A stretch of DNA of 64,000 nucleotides from Talpa occidentalis. Lineage: Eukaryota; Chordata; Mammalia; Eulipotyphla; Talpidae. The stretch is from the NCBI RefSeq assembly GCF_014898055.3, contig NW_026555331.1, forward strand, positions 100,958,684 to 101,022,683. Reading direction: 5' to 3'. The position numbers and the translations under genes were made by a program. Below, in pieces: positions 46,718 through 60,187 of the stretch (positions are counted from its first letter, which is position 1; the number at the start of each line of letters is the position of its first letter). Below the pieces are notes generated by a model. That model had not been told where the DNA came from and made no database searches. It worked only from the letters and a program-made list of their open reading frames with translations.

Positions 46718-49471
46718 TTAGATTTATTTTTACTCATGCATATAAGAACTGGGGTGTGGGTGAGAGGATTCACTAGAGAGTGTGGGGAGCAGAACAAGTG
46801 GATCTACTGAAATACACTGCTGAGGGGAGCAGTGGGAGAGACAGGAGAGGTCTGCTGTGCCATGTGAGTTAGCTTCGTGGCAGACATTCAACTCAAGTTG
46901 CAGTGGCTGGCAGTAGCTTGATAGTGTTGAGACTAACCCCTGTGCCACCAGAGAGGCCCCTGGGATTTTTTTGATAACCAGTCAGTCCCCATATTAATGA
47001 ATAGGTCCAAATCTTGATTTCATCAACTTTGTCTGTTTTGGTTTCCTGATCATTATGTCCTTCCTCCTACTAAAATTCTATTCATTTTCTGGTTCTTTGT
47101 GGTGCAAACTTAGGTTATTGATTAGGGAACTTTATGCCGTTAGGATTATAATTAAGTTTCCAGTTATTATTTCTAATTTACCTTGTGATCTCTTGACACT
47201 TTTTTTAAAGTATTGTTTAAATTTACATGTTGGTGGATTTCCCCATTCTGTTGATTTCTAGTTTAATTTCATTGTGATCAGAAAATATACTTTGTGTCTC
47301 CACCACATAAAAATTAAAATTTTTGTGTGTGGCCTAATGTGAACTCTCCTGGAGAATGTTCCATTTGCACTTAAAAAAAAAATATATAGAATTTAAGTTC
47401 CAATTGGAGGATAGTGTTGAAGACCTCTATTCTTTTCTGTCTGGTTCTATTCCATCATTGAAAATGGGTTATTGAGTCTCACATTATCTTGTTGTTGTCT
47501 AATTCTACCTTTAATTCTGTTGGTGTTTGTTTCATGGTTAGCTCTGTTGTTTGGTGTGTTTATAATACTATTTTAGTGACTTGATCCTTTTTATCAGCAT
47601 ATGTCCTTTGTCTCTTGTAATAGTTTTTTGCTTCAAGTCATTTGTCTGATATGAATTTATTGGGGATATGTGGGATGATAAACGTTCCATTACCATTGTC
47701 ATGAAAGTAGATGAGATGGCACCTATAGAATTGAGAAGACCTAGCCTTAAAACAAGTTGCAGTGAAAACAAGTTGCACTCCTCTGGGAGTGAAGGCAAAC
47801 CAGGATGGACAGAAAGGATTATATCTAAATTGGGGTCCTACTGTTTTAGATGAAGTAGGATTTCTACCCTTTTTTTTTTTTTTTTTAAAGATTTATTTAT
47901 TTATTTATACAAGCACTGGGTACAGTCAGAGGCATGGAAGATTGAGAGAATTCACCAGAGTCAGAGCGGAGGATAGAACAGGCAGAGTGACGAAGTACAC
48001 TGCTGAGGGGAGCAGCGGGCGGCAGGAGAGGTCTGTGCGCCATGTGGGACCCTCGCCCAGCGGCTGGGGATCGAACCGGCGCTGTAGAGACTGTGGGCAT
48101 CTTCACAACCCAGTGCTCAACTGCTGCGCCACTGGGGAGGCCCGAAAGGATTATATCTATAGGTGAGGACCTGATGTTAAGTGAGAGGTTCAGAGGCACC
48201 TTGGTAAAGGAGTGGTGTAGCCCTGTTAGAAGGGTTTGGGCGGAGCTCAGAAAAGTGTAGGAAGTGGGATATTTTCCCTATTTTTAATGATGGGCCAAGA
48301 CAGAGCTATGAATAAGTTAGTTCCCAAATTAATGCCAAGAAAATTACCCACAGACCACCCTCAGTGAGAGACTAGTTCCATCCTTTCTCACTTTACTATA
48401 TGCTCTGGCTTTTTACAGTACAAATACCTGAAATGTAAAAGTGAGCCTCATGTTAAGATTGAAGGGAAAGACACTGATGACTGGCTCTGTGTGGACTTTG
48501 GTAAGTAATTTTGGCACTAATGTTGAACTATTTTCAGTTGCAAAAGGAACACAATCAGATTATTTCCATGGAAAATTTTTGAAATGTGTTTAAAATGCTT
48601 TAATTCTATAACTCAGGTGGTCTTACCTGCAAAATCCTCACCTAACCGAAGTATACTAGATAATGCATTCCCAGAAGGTCTAATTACTGTGTGGAGTATA
48701 GAGCCACACAGGCCAGAAAGATGGTAAGTAGGATATAGTGGTGTGAGAAGACAAATTTGGTTATTAGTATATACGGTTTCAAAGTGTTTCCCTACAAAGT
48801 ACTTAATAATTACAAGAGTTACTTAAGAACTGTGAGGAACTTGAGATTTTATCTAAACTTGAAAGCTAACAAGTTAGCCAGCCAGTGTCACAGAGTGTAT
48901 TACAAGAACACAAGTCTATTCTGGGGTTAAAGATGAGGGGCTGTTTATTACTTAAACAAAAGCATTAACATTTTGTAACAGCTTCTCTGAACCCCAGTTT
49001 CTATAGGGCAGCATGTGGCTAGGTGACACCTGCACACCAAGTTCTTAAAGAGGAACCCTGAGATAAGGGTATATACATTTTATTGGTATGGAACATCACT
49101 TCTGTGGTATTTTGGCTGGAAGGGGTTCACAATTTGCATTGCTAACAAGTTTCCAGGGGATCACAATGAGAACCATTGCACTAGGTCCTACAGTTATACC
49201 ACGAGGGTAATATATGTACTGAGTTGAGATCACAAAGCACATGAACTGTTTCTTCACTGTAATTCTTTATCTGTCCTTGATAGGCAGCATGGTGATTCAT
49301 TTGATGCTTCCAGAAACAAGAGAAACCTATGAATTAGAGAAATTATGGACCCTACGTTCTTATGATGATCAGTTAGCTCAGATAACAACTGAGACATTAC
49401 CTGAAGACTTCATCCTTGGAATGGAAGAGGACACTTCATCCCTAACTCCAGTAGAGTTCAAATGTAAATAA
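24781..49471 (+). CDS. MALSU1: MALSU1, mitochondrial assembly of ribosomal large subunit 1 (four exons)
   Basis: Exons 24781-25042, 26416-26594, 48419-48500 and 49284-49471 join in frame to 711 bases, 236 residues plus stop; human MALSU1 has 234. The product is a RsfS/DUF143 family protein. In mitochondria it binds uL14m on the large ribosomal subunit, together with LOR8F8 and mt-ACP, to block premature subunit joining during assembly. Exon 1 gives an Arg/Ala/Gly-rich N-terminus without acids, as expected of a targeting peptide. Exons 2-4 hold the RsfS fold, with the [19 protein letters not shown] and DDWLCVDFG motifs. All four exon borders have canonical splice sites. The start at 24781 has good context (G at -3 and +4); a second in-frame ATG at 24787 is equally good. 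Intron 2 is 21.8 kb and mostly transposons. Confidence 0.96.
25858..26111 (-). mobile_element. SINE, subfamily B
   Basis: In MALSU1 intron 1, reverse orientation, with target duplication TGTTTTACTTT on both sides. The CTGCGCTGAACCGCCTGCGCCACC head region keeps several CpGs. Confidence 0.93.
26416..26594 (+). CDS. MALSU1: MALSU1 exon 2 (RsfS domain start)
   Basis: AG acceptor at 26414-26415 and GTAGGC donor at 26595. It encodes [20 protein letters not shown], a [21 protein letters not shown] region and AMAFYIVKM, the core of the RsfS fold. The 179-bp exon ends in phase 0. At the family position that is usually Val-Ser-Gly, this copy reads Gly-Ser-Gly. Confidence 0.96.
26732..27004 (-). mobile_element. 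SINE, subfamily A
   Basis: Just inside MALSU1 intron 2, reverse orientation. Flanks AAGAAAGGCTTTTTT / AAGAAAAAGCTTTTTT are the target duplication. It carries the CACCGGGGAGGCCC head and ACTGGGTACAGTCAGAAGC 3' segment diagnostic of subfamily A. Confidence 0.94.
28372..28650 (+). mobile_element. SINE, subfamily B, inside L1
   Basis: Forward orientation, opposite to the host L1. Perfect target duplication TAAAGATGTTACTGAG at 28356-28371 and 28651-28666. Confidence 0.95.
28719..29236 (-). pseudogene. L1 ORF2p C-terminal fragment
   Basis: Two overlapping minus-strand frames encode [35 protein letters not shown] and [16 protein letters not shown] wording, the region C-terminal to the reverse transcriptase of mammalian L1 ORF2p. 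The frame breaks near 28913-28964. Confidence 0.88.
29466..29579 (-). mobile_element. Very short 5'-truncated L1 insertion (about 114 bp)
   Basis: A T-rich start and CCCCATACAATTATATCTCCC-type L1 3' UTR sequence ending in a C run. It is bounded by the perfect 16-bp target duplication AAACAGTGATAGTTTT at 29450-29465 and 29580-29595. The same 3' UTR wording recurs near 32160. Confidence 0.85.
29918..30204 (-). mobile_element. SINE, subfamily B, inside L1
   Basis: Reverse orientation; flanks TATTTTTCTTTTT on both sides. Its body includes a 24-base run (30005-30028) identical to the provirus LTR at 36734-36757. Confidence 0.93.
30237..30455 (-). pseudogene. L1 ORF2p reverse transcriptase fragment
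   Basis: Minus-strand frame with [12 protein letters not shown] and [20 protein letters not shown], the start of the L1 reverse transcriptase domain. The frame is cut by the SINEs at 29918 and 30482. Confidence 0.93.
30482..30749 (-). mobile_element. SINE, subfamily B, inside L1
   Basis: Reverse orientation; the head is slightly shortened (ACCAGGGAGGCCC without the usual preceding CGC). The target duplication is not clean. Confidence 0.9.
31151..31450 (-). mobile_element. SINE, subfamily B, with internal tandem duplication
   Basis: Reverse orientation, with target duplication GATATGTGTATTTTCTTT / GATATATGTATTTTCTTT. A GGGCGAGTCAGGAGAG unit is repeated back to back at about 31303-31337, adding roughly 20 bp to the body. 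Confidence 0.93.
31771..32044 (-). mobile_element. SINE, subfamily A, inside L1
   Basis: Reverse orientation; target duplication TTGGATTTTGTTTTTT / TGGATTTTGTTTTTT. High CpG content and an intact head suggest a young copy. Confidence 0.95.
32115..32445 (-). mobile_element. L1 3' end fragment inside the long L1
   Basis: TTTTTATATTCCCCATACAATTGCA starts a separate L1 3' end, continuing to GAGCATGATCCCTTCCAG and GCTGCAAACTGCATG at about 32430. Host L1 sequence resumes at about 32446. The target duplication is not clean. Confidence 0.7.
33345..33621 (-). mobile_element. SINE, subfamily A, inside L1
   Basis: Reverse orientation with perfect 16-bp target duplication AATCATGGCAATTCTA at 33329-33344 and 33622-33637. 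Confidence 0.96.
34262..35045 (-). mobile_element. L1 3' end fragment (second antisense copy)
   Basis: T-rich start, then CTTACATCATTGTCAATTTT, GGTAGTCCCCATAGTTC, GCTCCATCTATGTTGCTGC and TAGTATTCCATTGTGTATA wording, parallel to 27290-28090. It is a separate 5'-truncated L1 insertion in the same orientation. Confidence 0.82.
35240..36395 (-). mobile_element. Old L1, left part (3' end)
   Basis: Old L1 3' UTR wording (TGACATATAATATTATATTAG, GATATTTGTATACAGTGTGAAATG) runs into ORF2 3' sequence. A SINE interrupts it at 35400-35653. The right part of what is probably the same L1 resumes after the nested LTRs, at about 45958. Confidence 0.75.
35400..35653 (-). mobile_element. SINE, subfamily B
   Basis: Reverse orientation, diverged; the head end reads CTAGGGAGGCTCC. 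No clean target duplication. Inserted in the old L1. Confidence 0.85.
36396..36682 (+). mobile_element. Ancient LTR (ERVL/MLT2-like), left part
   Basis: Wording of an old mammalian LTR: GAGTCCTGCTCCC, GATTGAGTTCAATTGCCAGTG, CCAATGCTTTGATTAATTATG, GAGCCTCCATAAAAGTGC, TGGAGATTTGGGGAGACTGG. The rest (AGCATAGAAGCACTGTGCC to GTGTAATAAATTGCAG) is at 45862-45957, so the provirus landed inside it. The family name is from memory and tentative. Confidence 0.65.
36683..37552 (-). repeat. Provirus 3' LTR (contains a nested solo LTR)
   Basis: Pairs with 45103-45861. Its sequence is 36683-37027 plus 37470-37552, about 430 bp without the insertion. Sense-strand poly(A) signal AATAAA is at 36771-36776. Sense R/U5 sequence downstream of it is homologous to the body of the local SINE family. 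Confidence 0.88.
37028..37464 (-). mobile_element. Solo LTR nested in the provirus 3' LTR (437 bp)
   Basis: Starts TGTAG and ends CTACA, with the perfect 5-bp target duplication ATTAC at 37023-37027 and 37465-37469. Same family as the solo LTR at 19902-20361, which reads in the opposite direction. Shared blocks include CCCAGCAAATCTTCA, GCCCACACCCTACTCCAGGTG and CCGCCATCAGGCATGCAT. Confidence 0.92.
37775..38202 (-). pseudogene. Provirus env, transmembrane subunit remnant
   Basis: Two overlapping minus-strand frames encode the end of the ectodomain and a hydrophobic membrane anchor ([19 protein letters not shown]) followed by a short cytoplasmic part. Position between polypurine tract and integrase fits env TM. 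A frame shift separates the two pieces and the frame closes at 37775. Confidence 0.75.
38276..38528 (-). mobile_element. SINE, subfamily B, inside env
   Basis: Reverse orientation with the usual head at the right (CACCAGGGAGACC) and T-rich tail at the left. Flanking TTGATTTT words are similar on both sides. Confidence 0.9.
38677..39084 (-). pseudogene. Provirus env, surface/TM region remnant
   Basis: A 135-residue minus-strand frame with no cellular match, at the position expected for the env ectodomain. It has an N-glycosylation sequon near its start. Assignment rests mainly on position and is less sure than gag or pol. Confidence 0.5.
39191..39498 (+). mobile_element. SINE, subfamily A, inside the provirus
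   Basis: Forward orientation with perfect 13-bp target duplication AGTTAAGCCAAAG at 39178-39190 and 39499-39511. It splits one copy of a repeated proviral segment (see 40715-40790). Confidence 0.96.
39536..39785 (-). pseudogene. Provirus env, 5' remnant
   Basis: Two overlapping minus-strand frames of 64-78 residues with no known cellular domain. By position they are env surface subunit or the pol/env junction. Low certainty. Confidence 0.4.
39860..40129 (-). mobile_element. SINE, subfamily B, inside the provirus
   Basis: Reverse orientation; TTTAATTTAATTTAATTTATT tail region, head CACCACCAGGGAGGCTC. Diverged, no clean target duplication. Confidence 0.88.
40147..40262 (+). repeat. Inverted copy of proviral integrase segment
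   Basis: About 75 bases inside this stretch are the reverse complement of 40813-40887, with few differences. It reads in the forward direction, opposite to the provirus, so it is an inverted duplication within the element. Confidence 0.85.
40680..41330 (-). pseudogene. Provirus integrase core and C-terminal remnant
   Basis: Without a long frame, but sense-strand words of the retroviral integrase core are visible. The first catalytic Asp region lies near 41257-41277, the second Asp region near 41085-41095 is out of frame, and C-terminal sequence runs to about 40680. Frameshifts and stops disrupt it throughout. Confidence 0.7.
40715..40790 (-). repeat. Proviral segment repeated at about 39168-39565
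   Basis: About 75 bases occur again in direct orientation at 39168-39190 plus 39501-39565, where a SINE separates them. They share ACTTAATAGTTAAGCCAAAG and GGATTGACCACCAAGTGTT. This is a direct duplication within the provirus. Confidence 0.88.
41348..41560 (-). pseudogene. Provirus integrase zinc-binding (HHCC) region remnant
   Basis: A minus-strand 70-residue frame at the position of the integrase N-terminal domain, directly upstream in sense of the core described at 41330-40680. A Leu/His-rich HHCC-type surround is only partly kept. Decayed. Confidence 0.5.
41520..41650 (-). repeat. Misplaced copy of a gag segment inside pol
   Basis: Matches 43275-43390 in direct orientation. Shared blocks are GGAGAC...AATCATGTG, CCCTTTG, CAGGGTCT, GAGTTGGTA, CAGTGTT and GACTGCCTCAG. 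The 43.3-kb copy sits in gag; this one is between RNase H and integrase. Confidence 0.8.
42021..42410 (-). pseudogene. Provirus RT connection and RNase H remnant
   Basis: A 129-residue minus-strand frame. Its second half has the pattern of the start of gammaretroviral RNase H: a CLKVL segment, [11 protein letters not shown], then WF-D and SSFIQDG. It overlaps the preceding frame by a shift. The palm of reverse transcriptase is missing upstream. Confidence 0.8.
42224..42658 (-). pseudogene. Provirus protease joined to late RT (internal deletion)
   Basis: The 144-residue minus-strand frame begins with retroviral aspartic protease sequence. Its active-site triplet reads Glu-Thr-Gly, where the family requires Asp-Thr-Gly. 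About 35 residues later it jumps to reverse transcriptase connection sequence, so the RT catalytic region is deleted. Not functional. Confidence 0.82.
42660..43570 (-). pseudogene. Provirus gag capsid/nucleocapsid remnant
   Basis: No long frame. Sense-strand wording around 43570-43270 is that of the gammaretroviral capsid, and 42900-42660 is where nucleocapsid and the gag-pro junction should be. Many frame breaks. Confidence 0.55.
43580..44333 (-). pseudogene. Provirus gag matrix and p12-like remnant
   Basis: Two overlapping minus-strand frames (44333-43902 and 43942-43580). The first resembles gammaretroviral matrix: a Gly-Cys-Ile-Leu segment, a Trp-Ser-Lys-Phe-Asp-Pro helix start, then [17 protein letters not shown]. 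The second is proline-rich ([14 protein letters not shown]). A frame shift separates them. The N-terminal myristoylation start is not clearly preserved. Confidence 0.8.
44649..44932 (+). mobile_element. SINE, subfamily A, in the provirus leader
   Basis: Forward orientation, with GGGCCTCCCCGATGGTGCAG head and AAATAAATAAATCAATCTTT tail. It lies between the 5' LTR and gag, so it interrupts the leader. Flanking AAAGGG words fit a target duplication. Confidence 0.94.
45103..45861 (-). repeat. Provirus 5' LTR (contains a SINE)
   Basis: Pairs with the LTR at 36683. The AATAAA on the sense strand lies at 45205-45210. A subfamily B SINE occupies 45478-45752. The sense sequence directly after the LTR (45102 downward, TTTTGGTGGACCATATGG) is the primer binding position, but I cannot match it to a tRNA with confidence. 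Confidence 0.87.
45478..45752 (-). mobile_element. SINE, subfamily B, in the provirus 5' LTR
   Basis: Reverse orientation; flanks CCCATGACT / CCCATGGCT fit a target duplication. It is therefore younger than the LTR, while its own body is homologous to that LTR (45134-45275). Confidence 0.92.
45862..45957 (+). mobile_element. Ancient LTR (ERVL/MLT2-like), right part
   Basis: Continues 36396-36682 after the provirus: CCTTGCTCTGTGCAGCTCT, GAGTTATATCCTGTGTAATAAA. The AATAAA near 45943 fits the LTR poly(A) signal, so the LTR is in forward orientation. Confidence 0.65.
45958..47630 (-). mobile_element. Old L1, right part (ORF2 remnant), split by a SINE
   Basis: Antisense L1 ORF2 wording resumes with CTGATTTCTATATGTTGC and TATCCTGCAACTTGACTGAATTC and continues past 47500 (TAGCTCTGTTGTTTGGTGTG). 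No open frame survives. Probably the continuation of 35240-36395, with several hundred bases missing at the join. Confidence 0.75.
46688..46960 (-). mobile_element. SINE, subfamily B, in old L1
   Basis: Reverse orientation; flanks TGGGAGTTTTTTT / TGGGATTTTTTT. Body slightly shortened near GGGTGAGAGGATTCACTAG. Confidence 0.9.
47870..48143 (-). mobile_element. SINE, subfamily A, with extra sequence before its target duplication
   Basis: Reverse orientation. A perfect 16-bp repeat GAAAGGATTATATCTA lies at 47812-47827 and 48144-48159, but 43 bases of non-SINE sequence (47828-47870) separate the left repeat from the tail. These 43 bases loosely resemble the flank after the right repeat. Confidence 0.9.
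48140..48418. other. End of MALSU1 intron 2
   Basis: The last 270 bases before exon 3 are free of the local SINE. About 47640-48300 has decayed MER-like wording that I cannot name. Confidence 0.45.
48419..48500 (+). CDS. MALSU1: MALSU1 exon 3
   Basis: AG acceptor at 48417-48418 and GTAAGT donor at 48501. It encodes YKYLKCK, then [17 protein letters not shown]. The EGxxxxDWLxxDFG stretch is the strongest signature of the RsfS/DUF143 family. Confidence 0.96.
48501..49283. other. MALSU1 intron 3
   Basis: 783 bp. A decayed hAT/MER piece is at about 49110-49185 (GCTAACAAGTTTCCAGGGGATCACAATGAGAACC-type wording, shorter than the full element). Otherwise nothing. Confidence 0.5.
49284..49471 (+). 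CDS. MALSU1: MALSU1 exon 4 and stop
   Basis: AG acceptor at 49282-49283; TAA stop at 49469-49471. It encodes [20 protein letters not shown] and [11 protein letters not shown], which complete the RsfS domain, then an acidic tail ([15 protein letters not shown]) seen in mammalian MALSU1. Confidence 0.96.
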
Positions 49472-49970
49472 AATGACATGAACTGCATTAGTGATTTCAG
49501 ATTTGGATTGAGTTGCTTCTTAAATAATTGGCTAGGTTGCTGTTAAAACACAGGCATTCATGCAGACATGTGGAGAGTGTACGTAAGTGAACTAATTCTC
49601 ACATCAAGAATCAGTATTTTAAACTGAAATTTTAATTATATCCTTAACATTGGCTCCTATGCTTACTTAAACATAAAACACATAACCATCCCATTGGTCC
49701 TGTTAATACCAAAATATTTACTATATAAAAACAGGACTTAAACTGTTCCAGGATTCTCCAAATGACAGAAGAAAAATATGTAGAGAAGTTTCAAGCATCC
49801 TAAGGTTGTACAGGTAAGTCATGCTACTGCAGGATGGGAGGGGAAGTTAGTAAACTGCTATGCAACAGTATTACCAGCGTTCACAGTACATAACTTGGAA
49901 TGGAGAAAATAATTTAACAGTAGATGCTGATTATAATTTAACCAAAGCTATAACAATAATACACACCAAG
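49472..49970 (+). other. MALSU1 3' UTR and gap between convergent genes
   Basis: AT-rich. No canonical AATAAA lies clearly downstream of the stop: one hexamer at 49467-49472 overlaps the stop codon and a TATAAA variant is near 49723. The end of MALSU1 transcripts is therefore unclear and may approach the IGF2BP3 cleavage site at about 49975. Confidence 0.5.
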
Positions 49971-49974
49971 CTGC

Positions 49975-57628
<7,654 letters not shown>

Positions 57629-57994
57629 TTATTCTCAAACAGTAGGACTATTACGGTGGTTTTAGAGAAAACCACCATGGTAAGTAGATCTGAGTTTTAC
57701 CTTGTTTGCTGAGAAACTCTTACTAATACTGAAAACATTTGCACTTAAAATTTCACTTTTCTCTACACAGTTTTCTTAAATTTTAGAATATCACCAAGTT
57801 ACAGGTTTAAAGGATATGTAAATGCCATGTGGAAGACGTACTGAGGATAGAGGGGCAAAATTGCATTGAAACTTAATTCCCCTATCACCATATCTAAGGT
57901 AGATTCTTGACAAGTAAATCAAATTCTAGGCTACTCAATGAAAACAACAGCTTTCAAGATACCAACTCCACACCTGTTTTGCTGCTTAATTCTT

Positions 57995-58299
57995 TTTTTT
58001 TTTTAATAGAGGCATGTTTTACTTATTTATTTGTTTGTTTGTTTTGTTTATACATGCACTAGGTACAGTCAGAAGCGCAGGAGGGTGAGAGAATTCACCA
58101 GAGCCAGAGCAGGGGAGCAGAGCAGGCAGAAGGACCAAAGTACACTGCTGAGGGGAGCAGCGGGCAGCAGGAGAGGTCTGCGCACCATGCGGGACCCTTC
58201 TCTGGTGGCCGGGGAGCAGCAGGGGATTGAACCGGCGCCGCAGAGGCCGCGGGCGGCTTCGCAACCCAGCGCTCAACCGCTGCGCCACCGGGGAGGCCC
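57995..58299 (-). mobile_element. SINE, subfamily A
   Basis: Perfect 16-bp target duplication TTGCTGCTTAATTCTT at 57979-57994 and 58300-58315. An extra ATAGAGGCATGTTTTACTT segment lies between the tail T run and the TTATTTATTTG part. Confidence 0.96.
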
Positions 58300-59186
58300 T
58301 TGCTGCTTAATTCTTAAACATAATAAACTACTCTCAAGGGAAGAAACTTGTAAAGCTCATTGCATATGACCACTGTCATTCAGTGCTTATGCCCAAGCAC
58401 AGACTAGGATTAGAGAATGAAAGTGCCATAAGATACTTTCCCATATAATCACTCCTCCCATCGCTGCCCTTCCCTTCATAACTAATGCGCGGACAAGCTG
58501 GGAAACATCTTAAGGCTAAGTCTTAAAGACATTTTGAGTTTTATCTGTATACCTCATTCCTGTTCATTTTCCATCTCCACACAAGTTTCTAAATAGGTCA
58601 TTTCGTGATTAGTAATATAGTGGGTGAACTGAGGTTTCTGAGATGCAGAAGCAGCACACATTTTCCCGTAGTGCACCTCTGAGAGTGAGGCAAACCTGCT
58701 TCTGAGGATAAGTTAATTCTAGGAAATTCATACCAAGAAGTTTTTTAGAATATTTTTTAAAGAGAAGCTTTAGGTTCACAGCAAAATTAACAAGGAACTC
58801 CAGGGATTTCTTATATAACCCAAGAAATATTTTAAGATTATCCACATTAAACAAATATATGTTATGTTTAGCTTGGTTTGTTTAAAAGTACACCTAGTGA
58901 AGTTAAACATTTCTACAGATGGTAAAAGATATTTTGCATTAAGAAATGTACAGATGAATTATTTGGTAAGGAACACATCACACAATTTCTCTTTTGAACC
59001 TTCATAGATTCCTACTGCATAAGGCAACAGCTTTGGTCTAATCTCTAATTTTTGGACGTAAAGGTTTTTCTCAAATTCTTAAAAGGTGCCAAACAGAAAA
59101 CATGCCAACTTGAAGTTTTTATTTCCCCCAAGTGTCTCAGGAACTAAGAACTCTTTAGAATTTGATCATTTCAGGCAGTTTTTTTT

Positions 59187-59439
59187 TTTTCTTTTTAAAG
59201 ATTTATTTATACAAGAACTGGGATAGTCAGAGGCACGGGAGGGTGAAAGGATTCACCAGAGACAGAGCAGGGAGCAGAACAGGCAGAAGGACCGAAGACA
59301 CTGCTGAGGGGAGCAGCGGGCGAGGCAGGAGAGGTCTGCGCGCCATGTGGGTTTCTCCCTGGCGGGCTGGGAATTGAACCCACGCTGCAGAGCACTTCAC
59401 AGTGCTGCGCTCAACCCACTGCGCCACCGGGAGGCCCTT
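59187..59439 (-). mobile_element. SINE with mixed A and B subfamily features
   Basis: The 3' segment (AGTCAGAGGCACGGGAGGGTG, GGACCGAAG) is A-like. The middle (GGATTCACCAGAGACAGAG, GCAGAACAGG) and a CTCCCTGGCGGGCTGGGAATTG segment are B-like. Flanks AGGCAGTTTTTTT / AGGCAGTTCTTTTTT mark the target duplication. Confidence 0.9.
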
Positions 59440-59930
59440 TAGGCAGTTCTTTTTTTAACATTTTAGTCAAAGAAAACAGCAACACTGGGCTCTTTTTTTC
59501 CTGGATATACAAACAAATTCTGTGCCACTACTTAATGTTGATCCACCCAGTGTCATCGGCACTCCTACCACACAGAAATTACTAGTGGCATCAATGGCTC
59601 CATCTTCTCCCTGTAAGGCCAGAGTAGAGGCACAGACCACAGAGCATGAGGTGCCCCGGTATATAGGGAGGTGTAAGGTCAACAGCAGAAGCCCCTTTGT
59701 TGATGACTCAACCATTCCATTTCTCAATATGACTATACCAGAATGTAGAAATGACAAAAGGACTGGTTCTTGAAATAAAAGAAAATCTTTTGGCTATTTG
59801 CCAATTAAATGAAAATGAGAAAAGGGAGATAATACTAAAAAAAATTTTAGGTATAGTAATGTGCCAATAAATCTAATAAGGTCAAAAGACTTACTCAGGA
59901 GTTATCAAAATTAATCACAAAGAGCCTCCC

Positions 59931-60187
59931 TGGTGGCGCAAGGGGTTAAGACACAACCTATGAAGCTGTCTGCAGCCACTGTAGCAAGAGTTCGATCCCT
60001 GGCCAGGGAGCTACCCACATGATGCAGCAGACCTCTCCTGACTCGCCCGCTGCTCCCCTCAGCAGTGTCCTTCAGTCAGTCTGCCTGTTCTGTTCCCTAC
60101 TCTGTCTCTGTGAATCCTCTCACCACCACCCCTCACACCTCTGGCCTTTACCTCAATTCTTGTATGCATAAATAAATCTTTTTAAAA
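59931..60187 (+). mobile_element. SINE, subfamily B
   Basis: Forward orientation; flanks AAAATTAATCACAAA / AAAATCAATCAGAAA. In IGF2BP3 intron 10. Confidence 0.92.

Noticed and set aside
26416..48500. Retrocopy or pseudogene status for MALSU1
   Set aside because: Real introns, canonical splice sites, intact frame and human gene order show it is the functional parent gene.
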